Both the position numbers and the translations under genes were made by a program. The notes under the pieces were generated by a model, which made no database searches, had not been told where the DNA came from, and saw only the letters and a list, made by a program, of their open reading frames with translations. Source: SXOA01 sp051004015 (GTDB lineage Bacteria; Planctomycetota; Planctomycetia; Pirellulales; Pirellulaceae). From it: DNA of 56,719 nt. Below are positions 24,788-33,068 of the stretch, piece after piece. The DNA is taken from assembly GCA_051004015.1 (NCBI GenBank), contig JBPCKT010000120.1, positions 1 through 56,719 on the forward strand. The letters are read 5' to 3'. Every line of letters begins with the position of its first letter. The first letter of the stretch is position 1.

Positions 24788-26809
24788 ATGGCACGATTCC
24801 ATTCAGCCCTTGAGGCTGGCGTAATTCTCGTGATTTGGTGCGCCTCTGCGATTGCGCAAGGCATCCACCACGTTGAGTCCAACCATCGCACGGGGACTTC
24901 TGCTGCCGTGCTCGTGGACGACGTTCCGCTCTTGCATACCACGCAAATCTTCGCCGCAGCCGACGAGCGGAAATCCTTGGAGGAACAGGTAGAAAGCCTG
25001 TTCGCCCGGCTGGAGATGGAACTGAAGTACTCGTCCGCCGGATTTGCGGACGTCGTGAAGCTCAACTTCTACGTCGCCTCGAACGACGCCGCTGCTGCTG
25101 TCCGCAAGCAACTGGTGAAGACGTTTCCCCGCGAGCAGCGACCCGCAGTGAGCTTCGTCGTGACCAAGCTCCCCGCCGATGATGCGCTCGTCGCCGTCGA
25201 TGCGGTTGCTGCAATTCCCAAGAGCACTGTGGGCGAAGTTCGTAAGGGTCCGCTATCGGCAATCATGCCCAAGGGGGAGCGAATCTATGTTTCTGGACAG
25301 GCGGAACCCGGAACGCTCATGGAGGCGACGAAGAAAACTCTAGAAAGCCTGAGCAGGACGCTCAAGGAATATGGCCGCGGCGACAAGGATGTCGTGCAGC
25401 TCAAGTGCTTCGTTAAGCCGATGGACTCGGCGGGGCTGGTAAAGGAGGAAATTGCCAAGCACTTCGCCGGCCAAAAGGCGCCGCCGGTCTCCTATGTGGA
25501 GTGGAAGTCGTCCGCCCCGATCGAAATTGAGCTGGTGGCCTGGGGAGGGCCGCTGGAGAAACCCGCCGCGGAGCTGATTGAGTTCCTGACACCGACCGGC
25601 TTCAAGGCTTCGCCACTCTATTGTCGCGTGGCGCGGATTCACGGGGGCGGAACGATCTTTTTCTCGGACCTGTTCGCCGATCCGAAAGCCGATACGGCCG
25701 CTCAGGTGCAGCAGCCGTTCGACCGCCTCAAGCTGCTGCTGGAAAAGACGGGGAGCGATTTCAAGCACTTGGCGAAAGCGACCTACTATGTCACCGACGA
25801 CGAAGTGAGCAAAGCCCACAACGAGATCCGTCCAAAGTTCTACGACCCCGTGCGCCCTCCCGCGGCATCCAAAGCGGCCGTGGCGGGAACCGGCACCGAG
25901 GGTGCCCGCTACGTCATGGACATGATCGCCATCCCCTCCAGCCGCGGCACGCCGGCGACTCCGCCGGAACGCGGAAAAGAGCTAACCGAGCAGCAGGCCG
26001 CGGAAGGCTGGCTCAGTTTGTTTGATGGGAATGGCGATAAGGGCATCACGCCTATCCACTTTGGCAATTGCGAGTTGATCGGCGAGTTCCACAACGGCGG
26101 AGCCATCACCATTGGCGGCAAGGAGTATCAGGTCGCCGCCGACAAGCCGTTGCACCTAAACGAGACTGGCAAGAAAGATTCGATCCGGCTGGGAAATGGG
26201 CTGGTGGTCAAATCGCTACTCGTTCGGCCTCTGAATACCCAGCTACTCTTCAATGGCAAGGACCTCACCGGTTGGAAACACATCCAGCGGAAGCCCAAGC
26301 CGCCGGAAGAATCCGCCTGGCAAGTTGAGAATGGTGTGCTTCGCGCCATTGGCGGACCAGAAGCCATCGAGTACCAGGACCGCCAGTTTGGCGATTTCAT
26401 CTTGCAGATTGACGTCCGCACCCGCGCCGTCCATTCCAACGGCGGCGTCTTCTTCCGCGCCATTTCCGGCGATTTCATGAACGGCTACGAAGTTCAGCTT
26501 CACAACCGCTGCCTCGACAACGACCCGTCAAAACCCTTCCGCTACTGCACCGGCGGCCTCGACGACCGGGTGGACGCTCGCCGTCAGGTGGCCCGCGATT
26601 TTGTTCCCTTCAAAATGACCATCATCGCCGACGGCCCGCGGATCGCCACCTGGGTTAACGGATATCGGACGATTGATTTCCTCGACGAGCGGCCGGAACA
26701 GGAGAATCCCCGCGAAGGCAAACGACTGAAGGCGGGGGTCATTCAGTTACAGGCCCATGACCCGGCGACGGATTACGAGGTGCGAGGAATCCAGGTCGCG
26801 GAGTGGTAA
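24788..26809 (+). CDS. RidA-like repeats fused to a DUF1080 domain, secreted
   Basis: The 673-aa protein has a signal peptide (AGVILVIWCASAIAQ). Three segments then read like diverged RidA/YjgF domains (about 25-140, 150-255, 270-390; SAGFADVVKLNFYVASND, KDVVQLKCFVKP and FKHLAKATYYVTDDE are the matching strands). The last 190 residues form a DUF1080 / 3-keto-disaccharide hydrolase domain (LLFNGKDLTGWKH, VHSNGGVFFRAIS, LQAHDPATDYEVRGIQV). DUF1080 domains bind or cleave sugars outside the cell. Canonical RidA deaminates enamines in the cytoplasm, so the exported fusion is odd. A separate DUF1080 protein is encoded at 33069. Confidence 0.82.
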   Translation: MARFHSALEAGVILVIWCASAIAQGIHHVESNHRTGTSAAVLVDDVPLLHTTQIFAAADERKSLEEQVESLFARLEMELKYSSAGFADVVKLNFYVASNDAAAAVRKQLVKTFPREQRPAVSFVVTKLPADDALVAVDAVAAIPKSTVGEVRKGPLSAIMPKGERIYVSGQAEPGTLMEATKKTLESLSRTLKEYGRGDKDVVQLKCFVKPMDSAGLVKEEIAKHFAGQKAPPVSYVEWKSSAPIEIELVAWGGPLEKPAAELIEFLTPTGFKASPLYCRVARIHGGGTIFFSDLFADPKADTAAQVQQPFDRLKLLLEKTGSDFKHLAKATYYVTDDEVSKAHNEIRPKFYDPVRPPAASKAAVAGTGTEGARYVMDMIAIPSSRGTPATPPERGKELTEQQAAEGWLSLFDGNGDKGITPIHFGNCELIGEFHNGGAITIGGKEYQVAADKPLHLNETGKKDSIRLGNGLVVKSLLVRPLNTQLLFNGKDLTGWKHIQRKPKPPEESAWQVENGVLRAIGGPEAIEYQDRQFGDFILQIDVRTRAVHSNGGVFFRAISGDFMNGYEVQLHNRCLDNDPSKPFRYCTGGLDDRVDARRQVARDFVPFKMTIIADGPRIATWVNGYRTIDFLDERPEQENPREGKRLKAGVIQLQAHDPATDYEVRGIQVAEW

Positions 26810-26857
26810 CAGAGTTTTGAACAAAAGGGAACGAAGGAAACGAAGTAGAGGTCAGGT

Positions 26858-27844
26858 TCAAGCGTCGCCATACCCTCGCGGATGCGACTGGTGCCATTTC
26901 CAGGCAGTGGCGACGATGGAATCGATTTCGGGATATTGGGGCGTCCAGCCGAGTTCTTTTTGGGCGCGAGACGAATCGGCAACGAGCTCGGGGGGGTCGC
27001 CGGGGCGGCGGGGACCGAGTATCTCTGGAATGGGATGGCCGGTGATCTTGCGGCAGGCATCAATCACTTGCCGCACGCTGTAGCCGCGGCCGGTGCCGAG
27101 ATTGAAATGCAAGCCCTTTCCCGGCGCGAGCTGTTCAAGCGCGAGCAAATGGCCTTGGGCCAGGTCATCGACATGGACATAGTCGCGGATGCAGGTGCCG
27201 TCTGGCGTTGCATAGTCGTCGCCGAAAATTGTAATCTGTGGCCGCTGGCCGAGGGCGACTTGCAGCACGATGGGAATCAGGTGCGATTCGGGCGTGTGGT
27301 CTTCGCCCAAGTCTCCATCGGGGCTCGCGCCGGCTGCGTTGAAATATCGCAAGGCGGCGTAGCTGAGGCCGTAAGCATGGGCATAATCCGCCAGCGCCCG
27401 TTCCACTACCAGCTTGCTGAAGCCGTAGGGGTTAATCGGCAGTTGCGGCTCGTCCTCAGTGATGGGAATTCGCTCAGGAGCGCCGTAGGTGGCCGTGGTG
27501 CTGGAAAAGACGAGCTTCGAGACGTTCGCAGCTTGCATGGCTTCCAGGAGCGAGAGCGTGGCGGCAATGTTGTTGCGATAATACTTCGCCGGCTCCAGGA
27601 CGGATTCTCCCACCAGCGCGTACGCGGCAAAGTGCATTACCGCTTCGATGGAGCGCTCCTTCAAAACGGCCTGCAAGTTCGCTTCATCCGCAAGTTCCCC
27701 CACAATCAGCCGGCCGGGAAGCGCCGCTGCGCGGTGACCCACCGAGAGATTGTCGTAAACCCAGACATCATGGCCGGCCCGCGCCAGCCAGCGGGCGGCA
27801 TGGCTGCCGACGTAACCTGCTCCGCCGGTCACGAGAATGTTCAT
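26858..27844 (-). CDS. galE: UDP-glucose 4-epimerase
   Basis: GalE interconverts UDP-glucose and UDP-galactose with bound NAD. The 328-aa protein is of usual length. It begins MNILVTGGAGYVGSHAARWL, containing the GxxGxxG NAD-binding loop. The catalytic Ser/Thr region is FSSTTATYG and the YxxxK pair is in INPYGFSKLV. RYFNAAGASPDGDLGEDH and VDDLAQGHLLAL complete the family pattern. It stands alone between the convergent RidA-DUF1080 gene and the DUF885 gene. A related UDP-sugar epimerase specificity cannot be excluded. Confidence 0.95.
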   Translation of the reverse strand: MNILVTGGAGYVGSHAARWLARAGHDVWVYDNLSVGHRAAALPGRLIVGELADEANLQAVLKERSIEAVMHFAAYALVGESVLEPAKYYRNNIAATLSLLEAMQAANVSKLVFSSTTATYGAPERIPITEDEPQLPINPYGFSKLVVERALADYAHAYGLSYAALRYFNAAGASPDGDLGEDHTPESHLIPIVLQVALGQRPQITIFGDDYATPDGTCIRDYVHVDDLAQGHLLALEQLAPGKGLHFNLGTGRGYSVRQVIDACRKITGHPIPEILGPRRPGDPPELVADSSRAQKELGWTPQYPEIDSIVATAWKWHQSHPRGYGDA

Positions 27845-27893
27845 GGATTACTTTTAAGAGGGAGGGCTAATCTTGGCAAGGCGGACGGACACC

Positions 27894-27949
27894 AGCCCGA
27901 CGCGCCAGCGAGGAAACTACGCGATTTTCCCTCGCTGACGCGTCGGGCT
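27894..27949. repeat. Palindromic repeat with 20-bp arms
   Basis: The arms 27894-27913 (core AGCCCGACGCG) and 27930-27949 (core CGCGTCGGGCT) are inverted copies with one mismatch and a 16-nt loop. It is a REP-like element 3' of the DUF885 gene. Confidence 0.85.
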
Positions 27950-27964
27950 AGTGCAGACTCCGCC

Positions 27965-29830
27965 TCACGGCTTCTCCCCGTAAAACTTCCAGCTCGACTT
28001 GAACTCCTTCGTCAGCGGCTGTTTGGTCAGGCTGGCCCGGATCAGCTCGACGGGTGCGAAGTTCTCTTTCAGAACGGCGTCGTGGAACTGGCGGTTTGAC
28101 ATCTTTCCGTCTTGCACCAGGTCTTTATGCAGGGCTCGGAGTTGCAGGCCGCCGAGCATGTAGCCGGCCTGGTAGAGGGGGCCGTAGTCTCCTTTGAAGC
28201 TCCGGCGCACTTCGCCGGCGGCGTTTTCCCGCTCGTGGCCGACGCGGTCGACCAGGAAATCGACGCATTCCTGCGGCGTCATTTTCCCCAGGTGGAAATT
28301 GAGCGAGAAGATGATGCGGGCACAGCGGTGGCTTCGCCAGAACAGCATGCCGATGCGGTTTTCCGGCGTCTTGGGAAAATCGAGGTCCCACAGCACCATT
28401 TCCCAGTAGAGGGGCCAGCCTTCAACGATGAACGGCGTGCGGAAGAGCTGCCGATGGGTGCGGTAGCGGTCCCCCATGAAGCCTTGCAAGTGGTGGCCGG
28501 GGATGAGCTCGTGGTGCACCGTGGCCCGGGCGAAGTGGCGGTTGTTGCCGCGGAGCGTCATCTGCTTTTGCTCGTGCGACATGCTGCTGGTGGGGAAGGC
28601 GACGGTGATCACTTCGCCGCCGGTAAAGAACGGGGTCACGAGCAGCCGTTCGCGGGGCATCATTTCCATCCGCCAGGTTTCCTTGGCCAGCGGCGGGATG
28701 GTGACGAGATCCTTGGCTTCCAGAAAGTCGATCGCCTCCTGAGCCAGCTCCTTGATGAGCGCCGGCTGCTGGCCGGGCTGCACGTGGTCGTGCTTGACTT
28801 TTTCGAGGGCCGCTTTCCAGTCATCGCCGAGGCCCATATCATTCGACGCCTTCTTGAATTCCACCTCGCACCAGGCGAACTCCTTTTCGGCCAGCGAAAT
28901 CAGCTCCTCCGGAGTGTAGGGAATCATTTCGTAAGCCAGCTCGCTGAGGAGTGCTTCGCGACCGATGGGATCGCCGACGATGGCCGTTTCGTCGCCCGGC
29001 TTGATGCCGACGACTTTTTCGCGGAGCTGCGTGGCGTAGTCATTCAGGGCTTTGTCGACCTGCTTGTACGGCTCGGCGTTCCACCAGGTGAAGAGCGGGT
29101 CGTAGTCGGCATAGAACGTGTTCCAGTTCTTGAGGGTATTCCGCAAGCTGTCGAGGCTGGCCGCGGCGCGATAAGCGGTGACTTTGCTCGGCTTGCTGGA
29201 ATTCGTCGATTCGCCGGCTGCACCGCCGGAATTGAGCGCGGCTTCGAGGATTTTTGATGACAAATCAATCTGCTTCTTGAGCTTCGCCAGCGTTTCGGCC
29301 GCCTTGGGCGAGTCCAGCGCGTCCATCCGCCGGCGGGACTCTTCCAATTCCACAATCGCCGCGGCAAAGGGGACGACGGGACCGACTTCTTCCCGCCGCT
29401 TAGCAATGATCTCCAAATCCCGTAGCTCATGCTCCAGGTAATTCTTGAGCAGCAGATAATCAATCTGTCCATCCTGGCTCAGCTCCTCGAAAGGCGTCTT
29501 CGCCAAAAGCCCCAACCACTGCTCATAGAACTCCCGCAGCCGTTCATGCCGGGCGAGGGACATTCGCACCGGATAGGTTCGCTCGACGCTCCCCAAATCC
29601 GCCTGGTAAAGCTCAATCAGGCCGCGGAGCTCGCTGGGTGGAAGGACGTCAATCTTGTCTAGCGGCGCGACGCTCTTGGGCGGGACGCCGGGGAGGATGG
29701 AAACGGCTGGGTCTGCGGCGAGGACTTCGTTTTGCGGAGCAGCAGCGCTCCATGAGAGCAGGGCCGCCAGGAAGAGTAAGGGGATTCGGTTCACGGGTGC
29801 GGTTCCAGTGGAATTACGATGAAATTGCAA
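27965..29830 (-). CDS. DUF885 family secreted metallopeptidase-like protein
   Basis: The 621-aa protein has a signal peptide (RIPLLFLAALLSWSAAA) and a helical body typical of DUF885. The zinc-site-like motif is HHELIPGHHLQGF, followed downstream by FIVEGWPLYWEM, where the Glu would be the third ligand. The family resembles carboxypeptidase Taq/M32-type gluzincins and is presumed to be peptidolytic. The ATG at 29830 and a GTG at 29794 are both possible starts; the second gives a more typical signal peptide. It begins 9 bp after the vapC stop codon, so it may share the toxin-antitoxin transcript. Confidence 0.88.
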   Translation of the reverse strand: MQFHRNSTGTAPVNRIPLLFLAALLSWSAAAPQNEVLAADPAVSILPGVPPKSVAPLDKIDVLPPSELRGLIELYQADLGSVERTYPVRMSLARHERLREFYEQWLGLLAKTPFEELSQDGQIDYLLLKNYLEHELRDLEIIAKRREEVGPVVPFAAAIVELEESRRRMDALDSPKAAETLAKLKKQIDLSSKILEAALNSGGAAGESTNSSKPSKVTAYRAAASLDSLRNTLKNWNTFYADYDPLFTWWNAEPYKQVDKALNDYATQLREKVVGIKPGDETAIVGDPIGREALLSELAYEMIPYTPEELISLAEKEFAWCEVEFKKASNDMGLGDDWKAALEKVKHDHVQPGQQPALIKELAQEAIDFLEAKDLVTIPPLAKETWRMEMMPRERLLVTPFFTGGEVITVAFPTSSMSHEQKQMTLRGNNRHFARATVHHELIPGHHLQGFMGDRYRTHRQLFRTPFIVEGWPLYWEMVLWDLDFPKTPENRIGMLFWRSHRCARIIFSLNFHLGKMTPQECVDFLVDRVGHERENAAGEVRRSFKGDYGPLYQAGYMLGGLQLRALHKDLVQDGKMSNRQFHDAVLKENFAPVELIRASLTKQPLTKEFKSSWKFYGEKP

Positions 29831-29839
29831 GTAGAGGTT

Positions 29840-30244
29840 TCAGGACCAGTTTTCAATCGTCAGTCCGGGGATAGCGGCGAAATCGCTGTCCTTGGTGACG
29901 AGCGTGCAGTTGCCGAGCGTGAGGGCGATGGCGGCGATTTGAATGTCCATCGTGGGCATCGGACGACCAGAACGGCGCAAGAATGCGTAGATCCGCCCAT
30001 ATTCTTCAGCTGCTACTCTATCCAACGGCCAGACATAGAGTTTCCTGACCGCTTTCATCAGGATCTTTCGATTCCTTTCGCGTGTTGCGCTGAGTTCGAT
30101 TCCGCCCATCAACTCGGCGAAGACGGGAATGCAAATTCCAATTTTTGCTCCAGTTTGCGACAAATTGGATGCTCGCTCCTTCACTGGACTCAAACCGTGG
30201 ATGAACGATTGCGCGGGAGCGGAATCCAACAAATACTTCCTCAT
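29840..30244 (-). CDS. vapC: PIN-domain ribonuclease toxin (VapC-like)
   Basis: The 134-aa protein is of usual VapC length. It shows the PIN pattern: an N-terminal Asp in YLLDSAPAQSFI, a Glu in FAELMGGIELS, and late acids in MPTMDIQIAAIAL and VTKDSDF. VapC toxins cleave tRNA or rRNA. The commonest N-terminal form is LLDTN; here it is LLDSA, but the Asp is kept. The start codon overlaps the antitoxin stop by 4 bp (ATGA), as is typical for toxin-antitoxin pairs. Confidence 0.92.
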   Translation of the reverse strand: MRKYLLDSAPAQSFIHGLSPVKERASNLSQTGAKIGICIPVFAELMGGIELSATRERNRKILMKAVRKLYVWPLDRVAAEEYGRIYAFLRRSGRPMPTMDIQIAAIALTLGNCTLVTKDSDFAAIPGLTIENWS

Positions 30245-30564
30245 GGGATCAATCCCATGTCTTTGGCGACGGCTGCACGAGAATAATCGTCAATCCACTT
30301 CTGTGCGGCCGCTATCTCCTTCTCATCTTCGGGCGTCAGCTCTAGTGGTTCCATCGCGTTCCATTCGGCAATCAGTGCCGCAATGCCTTCCTTCGTGGTC
30401 GGCCAGTCGGCATCACTCATTCCGAATTGTTCGGGAACAATAGCCGAAGAGTCTTCCTGCTCACCGGAAGGGGACAAAACCTCCACCCGAACCCCCTCCG
30501 GCCAATCGACCGGAGTGTCGAGCTCCACATGTCCACCCTTATAGGTACCGTGAATGATGCTCAT
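30241..30564 (-). CDS. vapB: Antitoxin partner of VapC (DUF104-like N-terminus)
   Basis: The 107-aa protein begins MSIIHGTYKGGHVELDTPVD, which resembles the short beta-strand DUF104/AF0060-type antitoxins (GTYKNG...LPEG). A long acidic helical C-terminus (TPEDEKEIAAAQKWIDDYSR) probably wraps the toxin. GGAGG lies 6 bp before the ATG, and an extended -10 box lies 28 bp upstream. The position ahead of vapC with a 4-bp overlap supports the role. Confidence 0.85.
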   Translation of the reverse strand: MSIIHGTYKGGHVELDTPVDWPEGVRVEVLSPSGEQEDSSAIVPEQFGMSDADWPTTKEGIAALIAEWNAMEPLELTPEDEKEIAAAQKWIDDYSRAAVAKDMGLIP

Positions 30565-30592
30565 GGAATCCTCCGCAGCTCTGGATTACCCA

Positions 30593-30601
30593 ATTATACC
30601 A
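30593..30601 (-). promoter_or_regulatory. Extended -10 promoter of the vapBC pair
   Basis: TGGTATAAT on the minus strand matches the extended -10 form TGnTATAAT. No -35 match is visible. It sits in the 65-bp gap between leuA and vapB. Confidence 0.5.
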
Positions 30602-30629
30602 CCCAGTCCGGCATTTCTCGCATCCTTAC

Positions 30630-32183
30630 TTACCCCGCCTTCGTCATCGCCACCCGGTTCACCGCCACCAGAATCGCATGCACCGTTGCCTCCACGGTGT
30701 CGGTGCTGACGCCGCGGCCGCGGAAGGTCTGGTTGCCGTATTCGACGGTCAGGTTGACTTCTCCCAGGGCGTCGTGCCCGAGAGAGGCGGAGCGGACCTG
30801 GTAATCGACGCACTTGAGCTTGATCCCGGTGATTTTTTCCGTCGCCAGGAACGCGCAGTCGATGGGACCGTCGCCGTCGCTCAGCTCCTCGGTGAATTCC
30901 TTGTCACCGTGGCGGATCGTCAGCTTCACCCGCGGCTTATGGCCGGAGCCGCTGGTGACGTCGAAGGCGATGAGCTGCCACTCCTCGCGCTCGGGGCCGT
31001 GGAGATGAGCCTCGATGAGGGCGATGATGTCGCCGTCGTAGATTTCCTTCTTCTTGTCGGCCAGCTTCTTGAACTCATCGAAGACGCTCTGCAGTTGCTC
31101 TCCGGTGAGCTTGTAACCGAGCGATTTACTCCTGTCCGCCAGGGCCGCCCGGCCGCTGTGTTTGCCCAGCACCAGGTCGGTTGCTTTGAAGCCGACGTCC
31201 TCTGGCGACATGATTTCGTAGGTCCGCCGCTCCTTGAGCATTCCGTCCTGATGGATGCCCGCTTCGTGGGCGAAAGCATTCCGTCCGACGATGGCCTTGT
31301 TCCGCTGTACTTGCAGCCCCGTGATGCTGCTCAGCAGACGGCTGGTGGGGACGAGCCGCGGGGTGTTGATGCCGGTGACGCACTGATAATGGTCCAAGCG
31401 GGTCTTCATCGCCATGACGACTTCTTCGAGCGACGCATTTCCCGCCCGCTCGCCGATGCCGTTGATGGTGCATTCGATTTGCCCGGCCCCGTTTTCCACG
31501 CCGGCGAGGCTGTTGGCGACCGCCACGCCCAGGTCGTTGTGGCAATGCGTGCTGATGACCGCCTTGTCGATGTTCGGCACTTTGTTCTTCAGCATGGCGA
31601 TGACGCTGCCGTACTCCTGCGGCATGGCATAGCCGACGGTATCGGGAATGTTGACCGTCGTGGCCCCGGCAGTGATGGCGGCTTCCACGACCTGGCAGAG
31701 GAAATCGCGCTCGGTGCGGGCGGCGTCTTCCGGCGAAAACTCCACATCGTCGCAATAGCTGCACGCCCGCCGGACGCCGGCGATGGCCCGCTCGGTGATT
31801 TCCTCACGGGTCATCTTGAGCTTGAACTCCCGGTGGATCGCGCTCGTTGCCAGAAAGACGTGAATCCGCGACTGCGGGGCCAGCTTGAGGGCTTCCCAGG
31901 CCCGGTCGATGTCTTTGTCGTTGCAGCGGGCCAGGCCGCAGATCACCGCCCCGCGAACCGAGCCGGCGATGGCCTTCACGGATTCGAAGTCGCCGGGGGA
32001 AGCGATGGGAAAACCCGCCTCGATGATATCCACGCCGAGTTCGACGAGGGCGGCGGCCATTTCCAGCTTTTCCTGCAGATTCATGCTGCAGCCGGGGGAC
32101 TGCTCGCCGTCACGGAGAGTGGTGTCGAAGATTTTGATGCGGCGGGCGGGAGAGCTTGCCGAGAGAGAAGTCGTTTCAGACAT
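30630..32183 (-). CDS. leuA: 2-isopropylmalate synthase
   Basis: LeuA condenses acetyl-CoA with 2-oxoisovalerate, the first committed step of leucine synthesis. The 517-aa protein has the DRE-TIM barrel motif FDTTLRDGEQSPGCSM, the metal-binding HCHNDLGVAVANSL, and GQIECTINGIGERAGNASLE. A C-terminal LeuA regulatory (leucine feedback) domain starts near residue 385. The ATG at 32183 has AGGA upstream; an in-frame TTG at 32204 is less likely. No other leu gene is near. Upstream lie a leucine-rich leader peptide and a terminator (see 32319-32508), so transcription is probably controlled by attenuation as well as by feedback inhibition. Confidence 0.96.
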   Translation of the reverse strand: MSETTSLSASSPARRIKIFDTTLRDGEQSPGCSMNLQEKLEMAAALVELGVDIIEAGFPIASPGDFESVKAIAGSVRGAVICGLARCNDKDIDRAWEALKLAPQSRIHVFLATSAIHREFKLKMTREEITERAIAGVRRACSYCDDVEFSPEDAARTERDFLCQVVEAAITAGATTVNIPDTVGYAMPQEYGSVIAMLKNKVPNIDKAVISTHCHNDLGVAVANSLAGVENGAGQIECTINGIGERAGNASLEEVVMAMKTRLDHYQCVTGINTPRLVPTSRLLSSITGLQVQRNKAIVGRNAFAHEAGIHQDGMLKERRTYEIMSPEDVGFKATDLVLGKHSGRAALADRSKSLGYKLTGEQLQSVFDEFKKLADKKKEIYDGDIIALIEAHLHGPEREEWQLIAFDVTSGSGHKPRVKLTIRHGDKEFTEELSDGDGPIDCAFLATEKITGIKLKCVDYQVRSASLGHDALGEVNLTVEYGNQTFRGRGVSTDTVEATVHAILVAVNRVAMTKAG

Positions 32184-32318
32184 GAGAAGTATTCCTGTTT
32201 TCAAGAGCCGAAATCATCGTAACCAAAGACGACCTGCCACTGGTCGCAGCTGCCGGCCTGCCGCCGGCGCGTTAAGAGGGAGGGCTCTCAAAGTGGGGTT
32301 GTCTGGTGTCATGGCAAC

Positions 32319-32346
32319 AAAAAAACCCCGCGGCTTAGCCGCGGGG
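32319..32346 (-). terminator. Intrinsic terminator (attenuator) in the leuA leader
   Basis: On the minus strand CCCCGCGGC-TAA-GCCGCGGGG forms a perfect 9-bp stem followed directly by seven Ts. It lies between the leader peptide and leuA, 136 bp before the leuA ATG. No minus-strand gene upstream could need it as an ordinary 3' terminator, because the next gene is divergent. Confidence 0.88.
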
Positions 32347-32393
32347 CAGGTAGTTTTAGTTTTCGCGTGAAAACACCACCCCTACGGCTTGCC
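32332..32393 (-). promoter_or_regulatory. Predicted antiterminator of the leuA attenuator
   Basis: The segment at 32393-32379 (GGCAAGCCGTAGGGG) spans the last leader-peptide codons and stop. It can pair with 32346-32332 (CCCCGCGGCTAAGCC), which is the left arm, loop and part of the right arm of the terminator. The pairing gives 4+5+3 = 12 bp with two small internal loops. Between the partners, GGTGGTGTTTTC (32380-32369) can pair with GAAAAC and ACTACC further on. The two states are mutually exclusive, as attenuation requires. Pairing was judged by eye; no folding energy was computed. Confidence 0.65.
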
Positions 32394-32438
32394 ATGGGCA
32401 AGTAGCAGCCCGAGCGAGAGTAGGGAAAGGCGAATCAT
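32382..32438 (-). CDS. leuL: Leucine-rich leader peptide of leuA
   Basis: An 18-codon minus-strand ORF, MIRLSLLSLGLLLAHGKP, begins with ATG and ends with TAG. Seven codons are leucine (CTT, CTA, CTC, CTC, CTG, CTA, CTT), including a run of three at 32408-32400. It sits between a promoter and a terminator upstream of leuA. This is the arrangement of enterobacterial leuL and actinobacterial leuA leaders. Stalling at the Leu run would leave most of the antiterminator strand free. Finishing at the TAG would cover it and let the terminator form. A clear Shine-Dalgarno is missing (CACCCCTTCC before the ATG), the weakest part of the case. Confidence 0.75.
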   Translation of the reverse strand: MIRLSLLSLGLLLAHGKP

Positions 32439-32479
32439 GGAAGGGGTGAATTCCAAAGTGGGTTCTCAGGTATATTTCG

Positions 32480-32508
32480 ACTTTACAACAGGCATTTCTG
32501 AAGGTCAA
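32480..32508 (-). promoter_or_regulatory. Promoter of the leuA leader
   Basis: On the minus strand TTGACC (32508-32503), a 17-bp spacer and TAAAGT (32485-32480). The predicted start near 32473 gives a 5' UTR of about 35 nt before the leader peptide and about 155 nt of leader RNA up to the terminator end. Confidence 0.65.
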
Positions 32509-32526
32509 GCCGAAGCAGGAGAATTC

Positions 32527-32976
32527 ATGCCCACCCTCGAACAGCTTCTCGAAACCTTCCGCCGGATTGAAGCCCTCCATTCCCGCACCGACGTGGATGG
32601 CGAGAAGGCCGCGGCAGCGGAAGCGATGCACCGCATCCGACGGCTGTTGGCGGAGAAACAGACGACGGATCCGCCCGTCGAATTTCGCTTCAAGATGACC
32701 GACAATTGGTCGCGAAAACTCTTTGTCGCCCTCTTGCGGCGGTACGGCCTGGCTCCCTACCGCTATTCCGGGCAGCGCTACACTACGGTCATGGTCCGCG
32801 TCCCCAAGTCCTTTGTGGACGAAACGCTGTGGCCGGAGTTTCGGCAGTTTTCCGACGTGCTGGAAGAGCACCTGGACGAGATTACGGAGCGTGTGATCAC
32901 GTCCGCGTTACAAGGTGACACTTCGGACGCCGCCGTGGTCGCCGGCACTCCGGGCCTGCCGGGACCGGAACTTTAG
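32527..32976 (+). CDS. Conserved hypothetical protein
   Basis: The 149-aa protein starts at the ATG at 32527 with AGGAG 5 bp upstream. The frame runs open to 32389, but that overlaps the leuA leader and promoter on the other strand. The N-terminal half is helical (LEQLLETFRRIEALHSRTD). The second half has a pattern I associate with uncharacterised planctomycete proteins (KLFVALLRRYGLAPYRY, VMVRVPKSFVDETLWPEF). No signal peptide, membrane helix or catalytic motif is visible. It is divergent from leuA. Confidence 0.75.
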   Translation: MPTLEQLLETFRRIEALHSRTDVDGEKAAAAEAMHRIRRLLAEKQTTDPPVEFRFKMTDNWSRKLFVALLRRYGLAPYRYSGQRYTTVMVRVPKSFVDETLWPEFRQFSDVLEEHLDEITERVITSALQGDTSDAAVVAGTPGLPGPEL

Positions 32977-33068
32977 CGCCCGGCTCCTCTCGTTTACATG
33001 CCCCATGTCCCCTGTCAAACTAGACGGGACGAACCCCCATTTTTCCTCATCTCCCGGAGCCCCCTCCC

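Noticed and set aside
30678..32222. 514-codon plus-strand ORF
   Set aside because: Antisense to leuA.
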